From NCBI GenBank assembly GCA_015067025.1, contig SVNC01000004.1, positions 62,001 to 126,000 of the forward strand: a DNA stretch of 64,000 nt, given 5' to 3'. Each line of letters begins with the position of its first letter. Position 1 is the first letter of the stretch. Shown here in pieces: positions 24,883 to 33,311 of this stretch. Below the pieces are notes generated by a model, which saw only the letters and a program-made list of their open reading frames with translations, had not been told where the DNA came from and searched no databases. The stretch comes from Oscillospiraceae bacterium (GTDB lineage: Bacteria; Bacillota; Clostridia; Oscillospirales; Ruminococcaceae). A program made the translations under genes and the position numbers.

Positions 24883-25713
24883 ATGAAGACCTATGGCATC
24901 TTAGGCTACCCCTTAGGGCATAGCTTATCCCCCCAGATACACGAAAGACTTTTCGCTTTATCTGATATAAAGGCAGATTATAAAATTTTTGAGATACCCT
25001 CTGAACAGTTAAAGGCAGAATTTGATATGCTGAAAGGAACGAATGGGTTTAATATCACAATTCCTCACAAGATAAGCATAATAGAGCTCTGCGACAGCCT
25101 TGACGATACTGCAAAGCGTTACACGAGTGTAAACTGCGTTGATATAAAGGACGGAAAAGTTACAGGCTACAATACCGACTGTGTTGGCTTCACCCTTTCT
25201 ATAAAGGCTATGGGCGCTACCCTTTCAGAAAAAACTCTTATGCTGGGTTGCGGCGGCGTCGGCAGAATGATCGCTATTGAAACTGTCAGAAGCGGTGGCG
25301 ATATCACAATAGCGGTAAGAGAAGAAGATACCGAAGTCGCAAAGAAGATGTGCGAAGAGCTTAAAAACTTCCGTAGCGACGTAAAGGCTGATTTCTGTCT
25401 TTTAAGTGAAATAAAGGGCGAATATACTCTTGTTGTAAACGCTACCCCCGTTGGTATGTATCCCAAGACGGAGTTTTCTCCCATATCCGAAGAAGTGCTT
25501 GACAACGTCAAAACAAAGCATTTCTTTGACGTTATCTATAACCCCCTTGAAACAAAGCTGATGGCTATGATGAAGGCTAAGGGAGTAAACGTTTCGGGCG
25601 GTATGGATATGCTTGTATGGCAGGCGGTTGCCGCTCATACTATCTGGGACGGCTCAGAGTATGACGAAAAGGATATAAAGCAGCTCATTGAAGATATGAA
25701 GGAGCTGATATAA
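24883..25713 (+). CDS. aroE: Shikimate dehydrogenase
   Basis: AroE reduces 3-dehydroshikimate to shikimate with NADPH, a step to aromatic amino acids. The 276-residue protein starts MKTYGILGYPLGHSLSPQIH (substrate S-x-S motif) and has the catalytic lysine in GFNITIPHKISIIELCD. It has the N-x-D pair (YNTDCVGF) and a dinucleotide loop LMLGCGGVGRMIAIE. Two bases separate it from the PAP2 stop, and it overlaps aroK. Confidence 0.95.
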   Translation: MKTYGILGYPLGHSLSPQIHERLFALSDIKADYKIFEIPSEQLKAEFDMLKGTNGFNITIPHKISIIELCDSLDDTAKRYTSVNCVDIKDGKVTGYNTDCVGFTLSIKAMGATLSEKTLMLGCGGVGRMIAIETVRSGGDITIAVREEDTEVAKKMCEELKNFRSDVKADFCLLSEIKGEYTLVVNATPVGMYPKTEFSPISEEVLDNVKTKHFFDVIYNPLETKLMAMMKAKGVNVSGGMDMLVWQAVAAHTIWDGSEYDEKDIKQLIEDMKELI

Positions 25714-26219
25714 TGAAGCCTGTATATTTATGCGGTTTTATGGGCTGCGGAAAAAGCCATATCGGCAGACTGCTCTCAAAGGAGCTTACTGCGGTATTTA
25801 TCGACCTTGATAAATATATAGTTGATAACGAGGGTATGACTATCCCCGAGATATTTGAAAAAAAAGGCGAGCCCTATTTCAGAGATACCGAGGCAAAATA
25901 CATAAAGAATTTTAAGGGCAGGACTGTGGTTGCCACAGGCGGCGGTGCAATACTCCGCGACGAGACCGCCGAGTTTGCGAGAGAAGCAGGCACAGTATTC
26001 TTTATAGACGTAAGCTTTGACACCTGCTACAGCAGAATAAAGAACGACAAGAACCGTCCTCTCGTAGTAAATAATACAAAGGAACAGCTTATAGAAATTT
26101 TCAATAAGCGTTTCCCCATCTATAAGAAAAACAGCGACTATACAATAGACGGTGAAAGAACCGATAAGGAAATAGCAAAGGATATAATTGATATTCTTAA
26201 GGAAAACGGAAAGGTATAA
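25713..26219 (+). CDS. aroK: Shikimate kinase
   Basis: AroK phosphorylates shikimate with ATP. It is 168 residues long; the P-loop is GFMGCGKSHIG, with His at the usual Thr position after the conserved K-S. Shikimate-binding VFIDLDKYIV (D-x-D type), GEPYFRDTEAKYIK and VVATGGGAIL are present, plus the lid arginine in NDKNRPLV. Its start overlaps the aroE stop. The pair gives a small shikimate block; the other aro genes are elsewhere. Confidence 0.95.
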   Translation: MKPVYLCGFMGCGKSHIGRLLSKELTAVFIDLDKYIVDNEGMTIPEIFEKKGEPYFRDTEAKYIKNFKGRTVVATGGGAILRDETAEFAREAGTVFFIDVSFDTCYSRIKNDKNRPLVVNNTKEQLIEIFNKRFPIYKKNSDYTIDGERTDKEIAKDIIDILKENGKV

Positions 26220-26224
26220 ATATA

Positions 26225-27394
26225 ATGATACTTTACAACGCCCGTATAATCACAATGGCTGAGAAAATTATTGAAAACGGCTATGTCGAAATAAAAGACG
26301 GAAAAATATCAAGTGTGGGAGATATGAGTGCATTTGCATACTCTGTCACAGCAGATGATATCAACGCTGAGGGTAAGACAGTTTACCCCGGCTTTATAGA
26401 TATCCACAGTCATATCGGCGTATGGGAGGACGGACTCGGCTTTGAGGGCGATGACGGTAATGAAGAAACCGACCCTGCGACCCCTCATTTAAGAGCTGTT
26501 GATATGATAAACCCCCTTGACAGATGCTTCACAGAAGCGGCAAAGGCGGGTATCACTTCCGTTGTAAGCGGTATGGGCAGTGCCAATGCCATAGGCGGTA
26601 CATTCCTTGCTATGAAAACGGCTGGCTCTAAAAATATAGATAAGCGGATTATTAAAAATCCTGTGGCTATGAAGTTTGCTTTAGGCGAAAATCCCAAAAG
26701 CGTATACAAGGATAAGGACACAGCCCCCATTACAAGAATGGCGACTGCGGCTATTATCAGAGAACAGCTTTACAAGGCAAAGAGATATCTTTCCGATATG
26801 GAGGAATATGAACGCCTTCAGGGAACTGAGGATGAAGTGGATAAGCCTGATTATGACGCAAAGTGCGAGGCACTTATCCCTCTTCTTAAAAAGGAGATAC
26901 CCGCCCACTTCCATTGCCACAGAGCAGACGATATATTTACAGCGATAAGAATTTCAAAAGAATTTGATATAAACTACGTGCTTATCCACTGTACAGAGGG
27001 TCATCTCATCGCTGACGAATTAAAGGAAGAAAATGCGGTTGCGGTAGTAGGTCCTGTCTTATGTGACAGAAGTAAGCCTGAGCTTCGCAATCATACTATA
27101 GAAACCGCATCGGCACTTAACAAGGCAGGAATAAAAATTGCTATCTGCAACGACCACCCGGTAGTGCCCCAGCAGTATCTGTCCTTATCGGCGGCACTAA
27201 CAGTAAGAGGCGGACTTTCTGAAGACGAGGCTCTTCGTGCAATCACCGTAAACGCCGCTGAGATTGCTGGAATTGCCGACAGAGTAGGCACAATCGAAGT
27301 GGGTAAGGATGCAGACCTTGTTATATTCAGCGGCGATCCGTTAAGTGCCATAGCAGAGCCTGATATGGTTATAATCGACGGTAAAATTATCTGA
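26225..27394 (+). CDS. Imidazolonepropionase-like amidohydrolase
   Basis: A 389-residue metal-dependent amidohydrolase of the imidazolonepropionase-related group (COG1228 type). It begins MILYNARIITMAEKIIENGY, has the metal-binding FIDIHSHIGVWEDG (H-x-H), EIPAHFHCHRADD and NYVLIHCTEGHLI as later metal histidines, ICNDHPVVPQQ as the catalytic Asp, and ends with the typical KDADLVIFSGDPL. No other histidine-degradation genes are near, so the substrate is unknown; many relatives act on cyclic amides or peptides. The Shine-Dalgarno is weak (AAAGG). It follows aroK by 5 bases. Confidence 0.82.
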   Translation: MILYNARIITMAEKIIENGYVEIKDGKISSVGDMSAFAYSVTADDINAEGKTVYPGFIDIHSHIGVWEDGLGFEGDDGNEETDPATPHLRAVDMINPLDRCFTEAAKAGITSVVSGMGSANAIGGTFLAMKTAGSKNIDKRIIKNPVAMKFALGENPKSVYKDKDTAPITRMATAAIIREQLYKAKRYLSDMEEYERLQGTEDEVDKPDYDAKCEALIPLLKKEIPAHFHCHRADDIFTAIRISKEFDINYVLIHCTEGHLIADELKEENAVAVVGPVLCDRSKPELRNHTIETASALNKAGIKIAICNDHPVVPQQYLSLSAALTVRGGLSEDEALRAITVNAAEIAGIADRVGTIEVGKDADLVIFSGDPLSAIAEPDMVIIDGKII

Positions 27395-27410
27395 AAGGGA
27401 GAAATTTTAT

Positions 27411-28253
27411 ATGCGAGAAATTGATGTAAGCGTCATATCCGAAAAGATAAGCGAGCTTTGTATAAAGGCTAATCTGTTTCTTCCTGATGGTATGAAGGAA
27501 AAGATAAGCTCCTGCATCGGCTGTGAAAAAAGTCAGCTTTGCAAGGAGGTATTATCCGACATAGTAAGAAATATCGACTGTGCAAAGGAATTAGAAATTC
27601 CCGTTTGTCAGGACACTGGTATGGCTGTCATCTTTATGGAGATAGGTCAGGACGTTCATTTTGTGGGTGGTAGCCTCGAAAAAGCGATAAATGACGGCGT
27701 CGCAAAGGGCTATATAGACGGAAAACTGAGACTGTCGGTTGTGGAAGACCCCCTTATGAGAAAGAACACAGAAAATAACACTCCTGCCATCATTCATACG
27801 AGGATAGTAGAAGGTGACAAGGTGCATATAATGGTTGCACCTAAAGGCTTCGGCAGTGAAAATATGAGTGCTGTGAAAATGTTCACCCCATCAGCCACTC
27901 CCGATGATATTATAAATTTTGTTGTCGAAACGGTATCAAAGGCAGGCAGTAACCCCTGCCCTCCGATAACGGTAGGAGTAGGTATCGGCGGCGATTTTGA
28001 ATACTGTGCGGTGCTTTCTAAAAAAGCTCTTTGCAGAGATTTGAATAAACGCAACGAAAATAAATTCTACGCAGACATGGAAGAAAAGATGTTAGAAAAG
28101 ATAAATAAGCTTGGTATAGGTTCTCAGGGCTTTGGCGGTACTGTGACCGCTCTTTACGTAAATATCGAGCAGTTCCCCACCCACATCGCAGGACTGCCCG
28201 TGGCGGTAAATATCGGTTGCCACGTAACAAGACACGCAGAGACTAAAATTTAA
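27411..28253 (+). CDS. Class I fumarate hydratase/tartrate dehydratase alpha subunit, no beta subunit beside it
   Basis: The 280-residue protein matches the alpha subunit of two-subunit iron-sulfur fumarases. EIPVCQDTGMAVIFMEIG and NPCPPITVGVGIGGDFEYCA carry cluster cysteines, PKGFGSENMSAVKMF the substrate loop, and GIGSQGFGGTVTALYVNIEQ with AGLPVAVNIGCHVTRHA the C-terminal end with a third cysteine. The beta subunit normally follows at once; here the stop is followed by a hairpin array and an unrelated lipoprotein gene. Either beta lies elsewhere or it was lost. The gene is intact with a good ribosome site. Confidence 0.92.
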   Translation: MREIDVSVISEKISELCIKANLFLPDGMKEKISSCIGCEKSQLCKEVLSDIVRNIDCAKELEIPVCQDTGMAVIFMEIGQDVHFVGGSLEKAINDGVAKGYIDGKLRLSVVEDPLMRKNTENNTPAIIHTRIVEGDKVHIMVAPKGFGSENMSAVKMFTPSATPDDIINFVVETVSKAGSNPCPPITVGVGIGGDFEYCAVLSKKALCRDLNKRNENKFYADMEEKMLEKINKLGIGSQGFGGTVTALYVNIEQFPTHIAGLPVAVNIGCHVTRHAETKI

Positions 28254-28254
28254 A

Positions 28255-28380
28255 CCCTTGGTTTAAATTTTAAATGATATATCTGCTTTGCAGATATGAG
28301 GAATGATGTTTTGCCCTATCGGGCAAAATGATGCCGCTACGCTAATTGTTGTATCCACCTTCGGTGGATGGTATTTAAAA
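28255..28380. repeat. Array of short perfect hairpins
   Basis: Between the fumarase and lipoprotein genes four mini-palindromes follow each other: around ATATCTGCTTTGCAGATAT, TTTTGCCCTATCGGGCAAAA, ATGCCGCTACGCT and ATCCACCTTCGGTGGAT, with TTTAAATTTTAAA-type bases at the edges. It resembles the array at 62549-62660, sharing the CCCTATCGGG and GCTACGC cores. No reading frame of note. Confidence 0.75.
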
Positions 28381-28393
28381 AGGAGTGTGGAAA

Positions 28394-29557
28394 ATGAAAA
28401 AAGGGAAAACCTTATGCCTTCTGTTATCAGTTATGTTTATAATTACTGCAATTTCAGGCTGTAATATGAATATCAGCATCGGTTCTGACAGCTTTGTCTT
28501 TGTTAATGACAAAGGCGCTGAACAGAGCATTTCTGCTGAGGATATACTGAATTACGTTCCCACAAGGGCTGACGCTATGGGTGAGTACTGCAAAAACGCA
28601 CTTTCAGGAAACGCTCTTTACGTCTACAATGCAGTATCTTTCGCGGTGGATAACGGATGTACGGAGATACGCATACCCGATAAATACGGCTATAAGGACC
28701 CCGGCGAATATATAAAGGCTATAACCTTCTATAGCTGTGACAGCCCCTTTTTAGAGCATAACTACACCACAGACGGCACCTTCAGACTGACTGAAAATAC
28801 CCTTTTTGGCAGCACGAGCTTCGGCTTTACCTTACCGAGAAACAGCACCATCTTCTCAAATGAAAAGCAGAAGGCATACGAAAAGGCAAAGGAGATAATA
28901 AGCTCTATGCCTGCTCAGTATCTGACCGATGCACAGAAGATGAAATACCTATACAGCTACGTAGCACAAAACGTTAAATACACCACGGCAGTAAATTCCT
29001 ACAGCTATAACACGGTGCCTATCTACGATGCACTTATGACGGATGATCACGAAACCATCTGCGACGGCTTTGCCGACACTCTTTTAATGCTTTTCAATAT
29101 GGCAGGTATTGAGTGCTTTGCCGTTGAGGGACTGAACAATAAAAATACAGGGCACGTGGTAGTTTGTGCAAAGCTTGACGGTCAGTATTACTACTTTGAC
29201 CCCACAAATGATTCAAACGTTTGCGTAAGCGGCTTTAAACCCGGTTTTTACTATGCAATGTCCGACAAGGAGCTAAGCTCCTACTTTAAAGAGGAGAGCG
29301 ATTTTTCAAACCTCCTTCCCGTATGCCCCACAAATAAGGCGAGCGACCTTGCAGACGTCGTTGCCTTCAGCGATGATGACAACACGGTAAATAACGCCAA
29401 AAGCGTTTTACTCCGCGACGGAGCGGTAAACGTGTACTTTACCGATGCAGTCTCAGACAGCGATAAAGAGAATTTCGGCAGAAAGCTTGCCACCGCCATC
29501 GGCGACTCGATAGTCAACACAAAGGCAAATAGCGTCATCGGATATGCAAAACATTGA
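28394..29557 (+). CDS. Lipoprotein with transglutaminase-like domain
   Basis: A 387-residue surface lipoprotein: MKKGKTLCLLLSVMFIITAI then SGC at the lipobox. Start ATG 28394 has GGAG at the right distance; an in-frame GTG nine bases upstream is less likely. The transglutaminase-like core lies at about residues 180-300: LYSYVAQNVKYTT, the catalytic cysteine in ETICDGFADTLLMLFNMAGI, the histidine in NTGHVVVCAKLDG and the aspartate in YYYFDPTND. Such domains usually act as proteases or cross-linkers on the cell surface, but the target is unknown. No terminator was seen before trmL. Confidence 0.87.
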   Translation: MKKGKTLCLLLSVMFIITAISGCNMNISIGSDSFVFVNDKGAEQSISAEDILNYVPTRADAMGEYCKNALSGNALYVYNAVSFAVDNGCTEIRIPDKYGYKDPGEYIKAITFYSCDSPFLEHNYTTDGTFRLTENTLFGSTSFGFTLPRNSTIFSNEKQKAYEKAKEIISSMPAQYLTDAQKMKYLYSYVAQNVKYTTAVNSYSYNTVPIYDALMTDDHETICDGFADTLLMLFNMAGIECFAVEGLNNKNTGHVVVCAKLDGQYYYFDPTNDSNVCVSGFKPGFYYAMSDKELSSYFKEESDFSNLLPVCPTNKASDLADVVAFSDDDNTVNNAKSVLLRDGAVNVYFTDAVSDSDKENFGRKLATAIGDSIVNTKANSVIGYAKH

Positions 29558-29606
29558 GCAAATTCGACAACAATTCAGCAAATTTGTTGAAATTTCAACA
29601 AAAGTG

Positions 29607-29635
29607 TTGATTTTTTATCGCTTATCGTTTATAAT
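29607..29635 (+). promoter_or_regulatory. trmL promoter
   Basis: TTGATT (29607-29612), 17 bases, TATAAT (29630-29635), 29 bases before trmL. Just upstream, TTTGTTGAAATTTCAACAAA (29583-29602) is a palindrome that could be an operator or a weak hairpin. Confidence 0.78.
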
Positions 29636-29664
29636 GTAATTTAGAAAAAGCAGGAAAAGAAAAA

Positions 29665-30171
29665 ATGGAACTTAACATCGTTCTTGTAGAGCCGCAGATA
29701 CCGCAGAATACCGGCAACATTGCCCGTACCTGTGCGGTAACGGGTGCAAGACTACACATAATAAAACCAATGGGGTTTGCCATTGACGATAAAAAGCTGA
29801 AGCATGCAGGGCTTGATTACTGGCATCATCTTGATATAACCTATTATGACGGACTTGACGATTTCTTCAGTCAAAATCCCGATGGTGAATTTTACTATTT
29901 TACCACCAAAGGCACAAACACCTACTGCGACCCACGGTATAAGGACAAGGTATATATAGTTTTCGGCAGAGAGGACAAGGGTCTGCCTGAGGAGCTTTTA
30001 TTTAAAAACAAAAGCCACTGCGTCAGAATACCTATGGGAAACAATATGAGGAGTCTTAACCTGTCAAACAGCGTAGCAATAGGAGCGTACGAGGTTTTAA
30101 GACAGTGGGATTTCCCTGAGCTTCAGAATTACGGCAGTCTTACAAAATTCGACTGGAACAGTATAGAATAA
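29665..30171 (+). CDS. trmL: tRNA (cytidine/uridine-2'-O-)-methyltransferase TrmL
   Basis: TrmL methylates the ribose of the wobble base in tRNA-Leu species using S-adenosylmethionine. The 168-residue SPOUT protein starts MELNIVLVEPQIPQNTGNIA and has the trefoil-knot segments FYYFTTKGTNTYCDPRYKDK, VYIVFGREDKGLPEELL and IPMGNNMRSLNLSNSVAIGA. Length and motifs match the family. Confidence 0.95.
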   Translation: MELNIVLVEPQIPQNTGNIARTCAVTGARLHIIKPMGFAIDDKKLKHAGLDYWHHLDITYYDGLDDFFSQNPDGEFYYFTTKGTNTYCDPRYKDKVYIVFGREDKGLPEELLFKNKSHCVRIPMGNNMRSLNLSNSVAIGAYEVLRQWDFPELQNYGSLTKFDWNSIE

Positions 30172-30244
30172 AACACGCTTTTGTGTTATACATAAAGAAA
30201 AAACAAAAGAAAGAAAAGTAAGGAAACAGAAAGGAACAAAGCCG

Positions 30245-31114
30245 ATGAAAATTAAATTTATCACCGACAGTTGCAGCGACTTATCCTACGAAGACGAGGA
30301 AAAATACGGCATTGACATAATGCCCTTTGATATAACACTCGGAGAAAGAAGTCTTGCAGAGCGTGTGGATTTTACACCTCAGGAATTTCTTACAATGATA
30401 GACAGATCCGAATTCTTACCCAAGACCTCTCAGATCGTGTCCTATCGTTTTGAAGAAAAGATGTTAAAGTACTACGAAGAAGGCTATGACGCTATCGTGT
30501 TCGTACTTATCAATTCCACAGGCTCACAGACCTATAACAATGCATTAGCCGCAAAGGAAAGCGTACTTTCCGAACGCCCTGAAATCGCGGATATGAGAAT
30601 TGAAATAGTTGATACCCACTGCTACTCGGTAGGCTACGGCTACCCTCTTGTAGAAGCCTGCAAGAAGATAAACGCAGGTCAGAGCCTTGACGTGGTATTA
30701 GCGTACTTAAATGATATGTTTAACTGCGTTGAAACCTATCTTATAGGACTTGAACTTCGTCATATGAAGAAGTCGGGCAGAATAAACGCCGCAGCCGCTT
30801 TCTTAGGCGAGCTTATGGGATTAAAGCCGCTTATCTCTCTTATTGACGGTGAAAGTGCAGTGCTCAAAAAGAGCCGTGGTGATAAAAAGGCTATTTCCGA
30901 TGCTGTTGAATACATCTCATCAAGAGCTAAGCCCGGCACTCCCTGGCAGTTCTTACGCACCACCGAAAAGGAGATCGAGGACGAATTCATAAAGCAGTAC
31001 ACTGCAAAGGTTGGTCAGCCTCCCGCAATGGTAAGCTATGCCGGTGCGGCAGTTGCCTCCAACACAGGCCCTCACACTCTCGGCATCGTTATCCGTGGCG
31101 AAGCCCGCCGCTGA
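30245..31114 (+). CDS. DegV family fatty-acid-binding protein
   Basis: A 289-residue DegV/FakB-type protein that binds a fatty acid and presents it to a kinase. It begins MKIKFITDSCSDLSYEDEEK (the FITDS strand), has FDITLGERSLAE, LPKTSQIVSYRFEEKML (P-x-T-S-Q ligand motif), INSTGSQTYNNALAA and RHMKKSGRINAAAAFLGELM. No fakA kinase is in the window. ATG follows AAAGGAAC. The stop overlaps the first unit of a tandem repeat. Confidence 0.93.
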   Translation: MKIKFITDSCSDLSYEDEEKYGIDIMPFDITLGERSLAERVDFTPQEFLTMIDRSEFLPKTSQIVSYRFEEKMLKYYEEGYDAIVFVLINSTGSQTYNNALAAKESVLSERPEIADMRIEIVDTHCYSVGYGYPLVEACKKINAGQSLDVVLAYLNDMFNCVETYLIGLELRHMKKSGRINAAAAFLGELMGLKPLISLIDGESAVLKKSRGDKKAISDAVEYISSRAKPGTPWQFLRTTEKEIEDEFIKQYTAKVGQPPAMVSYAGAAVASNTGPHTLGIVIRGEARR

Positions 31115-31347
31115 GAAGCGTGCCGCTTCTGTCATTTTCTGCGAAGCGTGCCACTTCTGTCATTTCCTGCGAAGCGTGCCGCTTCTGTCATTTCCTGCCT
31201 TTTAAAATCTTCATCTTTGCGAAGTAAAGCAAAACGGCAGGAGAATAATCGTGTTCTGAGTTATAAAAAGCTATTGCGTGCCGCTTCTGTCATTTCCTGC
31301 CTTTATAAACCCTCATCTTTGCAAAGTAAAACAAAACGGCAGGAGAA
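31113..31347. repeat. Tandem 28-bp units followed by two copies of a long inverted repeat
   Basis: Three 28-base units (31113-31140, 31141-31168, 31169-31196) share GAAGCGTGCCGCTTCTGTCA with single-base changes; a fourth, partial unit is at about 31275-31298. Units 3 and 4 are each followed by an imperfect hairpin of about 50 bases bounded by CCTGCC and GGCAGG with an inner CATCTTTGCGAAG-type segment. The first unit overlaps the degV stop codon. A small open frame across these repeats has no ribosome site and is not called. Confidence 0.8.
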
Positions 31348-31381
31348 CAAATATACTATAAATCTTAACACGTACATTTAC

Positions 31382-31415
31382 AAAAATATCCCCGCCTGAA
31401 GGCGGGGATTTATTT
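31382..31415. terminator. Bidirectional terminator between degV and the MATE gene
   Basis: ATCCCCGCC (31388-31396), loop TGAA, GGCGGGGAT (31401-31409), with T-runs on both sides, between two converging genes. Confidence 0.88.
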
Positions 31416-32797
31416 TATTCTTCTGTTGTTTCTATCGCTTCCGTCTTTACCACAAGCGTTTTGTATATCCGTCCGTAAACTATCGTCGTTATAACAAAGG
31501 TTATCATATCAGATACAAGCTGTGAGCCTACAACACCGTAAATACCAAAGAAATGATTTGCTATAAGCAGTATCGGGATGTATACTATACCCTGACGGCA
31601 TACTGCAAGTAAAAGTGACTCCTTACCCTTACCCATAGCTTGTAAGCAGAAATTCTTCTGGAAGTTACTTATCATAAAGGGAGTAGCAAGACAGGCTATT
31701 CTTAAAAAGTCCTTGCCGTAGGCTATTGTGGTGGCTTCGCCTATAAAAATCCTTACTATAGGCTCTGCGAATATTTCAAATGCCAATATGCAGGTACCCG
31801 CCATAATCATACCTGTAAGCTGTGCTGCTTTTATAAAGCCGTTCATTCGCTTATAGTTTGCCGCCGCATAGTTATAAGCTACAAGCGGCATCATTCCCTG
31901 ACAAAGCCCCATGCCGATATTAAGCGGTAGCATATCTATCTTTACAACTATACTCAAAGCCGCAAGCTCAATATCGCTGTGGCCGGAGGCTAAATTGTTC
32001 TTCAGTATTGCCGCTGTTGCCGCAAGCATTGCAGAAAGCGTTGAAGGAAGGCCTATAGCAAATACCGAGCCGATAGAGGCTTTTGACGGTATCATCAGTT
32101 TAGGTGATAAAGTCAGTACCGATTTTTTTCTGAGTCTTAAAAATTCAAAAAGGAAATATAAAAGTGCAATGACGTTTGAAAGCATTGTAGCTATCGCCGC
32201 ACCCGTTACTTCATTTCCTGAGGGAAGCACAACGAACATAAATATCGGGTCAAGGATGATATTCATAACACCGCCAAGGGCAAGTCCGAAGCTTGATTTG
32301 CCCGAATATCCCGCACTGCGAAGCAGATGTGACATTGCAACGCTTACTATCATCGGTATACCGCCTACAAATACAGTCCAGAATATATATTCCCTGCAGT
32401 AGCCTATAGTATTCTGAGATGCACCTAACAAAAATGAAATCGGATCGGCAAAGAGAAATGCCACAACAGAGCATATTATACCTATAAGGAGCGAACCGTA
32501 AAAGCTGAAAGAGCAGACCTTTTTCGCTTCCTCTTCCCTGCTTATACCGAGCAATCTTGACATAAGACTGCCGCCACCTACACCGAAAAGGTTTGTGAAG
32601 GCACTCATTACAAAGAATACGTTACCCACTACACCTGCCGCCGCCACTTTATAAGGGTCGTCAGTCATACCGATAAATATGGTATCCGCCATATTGTATA
32701 TCATCGAAATAAGCTGGCTGATGATAGTCGGTATCGCCATTGCCGCTAAAGCCTTGGCTATAGGGGCGTTTTCAAAAAGTTCCTTTTTTTCGTTCAT
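31415..32797 (-). CDS. MATE-family multidrug exporter
   Basis: A cation-coupled exporter with about 12 transmembrane helices in two six-helix halves. Start ATG 32797 follows AAAGAG; the longer frame to 32830 enters the leader hairpin. The 460-residue product opens NEKKELFENAPIAKALAAMA then IPTIISQLISMIYNMADTIF, the classic MATE N-terminus (P-T-I-x-x-x-L...N-x-x-D-T-x-F-I-G). Further MATE segments are GVVGNVFFVMSAFTNLFGVG and GLCQGMMPLVAYNYAAANYK. Substrate is unknown. The promoter lies upstream with an extra hairpin at the 5' end of the message. Confidence 0.93.
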   Translation of the reverse strand: MNEKKELFENAPIAKALAAMAIPTIISQLISMIYNMADTIFIGMTDDPYKVAAAGVVGNVFFVMSAFTNLFGVGGGSLMSRLLGISREEEAKKVCSFSFYGSLLIGIICSVVAFLFADPISFLLGASQNTIGYCREYIFWTVFVGGIPMIVSVAMSHLLRSAGYSGKSSFGLALGGVMNIILDPIFMFVVLPSGNEVTGAAIATMLSNVIALLYFLFEFLRLRKKSVLTLSPKLMIPSKASIGSVFAIGLPSTLSAMLAATAAILKNNLASGHSDIELAALSIVVKIDMLPLNIGMGLCQGMMPLVAYNYAAANYKRMNGFIKAAQLTGMIMAGTCILAFEIFAEPIVRIFIGEATTIAYGKDFLRIACLATPFMISNFQKNFCLQAMGKGKESLLLAVCRQGIVYIPILLIANHFFGIYGVVGSQLVSDMITFVITTIVYGRIYKTLVVKTEAIETTEE

Positions 32798-32826
32798 TAA
32801 TATCTCTTTTCTATTTATATTTCTAC

Positions 32827-32858
32827 GCAAAAACAGAACCGACGTCTGCGGTTCTGTC
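32827..32858 (-). terminator. Hairpin plus U-run between MATE promoter and MATE gene
   Basis: CAGAACCG (32849-32856 on the minus strand) pairs with CGGTTCTG (32834-32841), seven-base loop, then five Us. It can end the VOC transcript. Because it lies downstream of the MATE promoter it would also be at the very 5' end of the MATE message. Confidence 0.7.
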
Positions 32859-32862
32859 TATA

Positions 32863-32891
32863 ATTATATTACTGATTTTTAAAAAAGTCAA
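32863..32891 (-). promoter_or_regulatory. MATE promoter
   Basis: On the minus strand TTGACT (32886-32891), 17 bases, TATAAT (32863-32868), placed in the short gap just beyond the VOC gene. Confidence 0.78.
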
Positions 32892-32901
32892 GAAAAAACG
32901 A

Positions 32902-33285
32902 TCAAACCGTTATTTCGACAATAATATTTCCGATTTCTGCACAGCTTTCGTAATATCCATCACCCGTTGTTCTCGGACCGCTTAGTATTCTGTAGCCGTC
33001 ATCAGAAAGTCTTTTTGTAAGGTCGTCCACCTTTTTCTTACTGCCGACGCTGAAAGCAATATGATGATAGCCCTCAGAGTAATCCTCTGCAGATATGAAT
33101 TTTGTTTCAGGTCTGTTCATAATTTCAAGCCTTGCACCATCGGAAAAACTTAAAAAGTAGGAGCGAAACCCCGTATTTTTATTATGATAACCCTCGTTTG
33201 ACAGAGCACCGAAATATTTTATGAAAAATTCTCTCATTCTTTCAAGGTCGGTTACGTAAAGGGCGATGTGGTCAATTTTTATCAT
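32902..33285 (-). CDS. VOC (glyoxalase/bleomycin-resistance fold) protein
   Basis: A 127-residue vicinal-oxygen-chelate protein with two beta-alpha-beta-beta-beta units. MIKIDHIALYVTDLERMREF supplies the first metal histidine, ARLEIMNRPET a glutamate, GYHHIAFSVGSKKKVDDLTK the second histidine, and NIIVEITV the last glutamate. The four ligand positions are kept, so it may be an enzyme of glyoxalase type or a resistance protein. The substrate is unknown. ATG is preceded by a GGAG-like site (CAGGAGAAAATCA). Confidence 0.87.
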   Translation of the reverse strand: MIKIDHIALYVTDLERMREFFIKYFGALSNEGYHNKNTGFRSYFLSFSDGARLEIMNRPETKFISAEDYSEGYHHIAFSVGSKKKVDDLTKRLSDDGYRILSGPRTTGDGYYESCAEIGNIIVEITV

Positions 33286-33311
33286 TGATTTTCTCCTGTG
33301 AAAGTAAGATA

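Noticed and set aside
31148-31399. Open frame of 83 codons over the 31.1-31.3 kb repeats
   Set aside because: It is built from the repeated units, has no ribosome site and no recognisable protein features.
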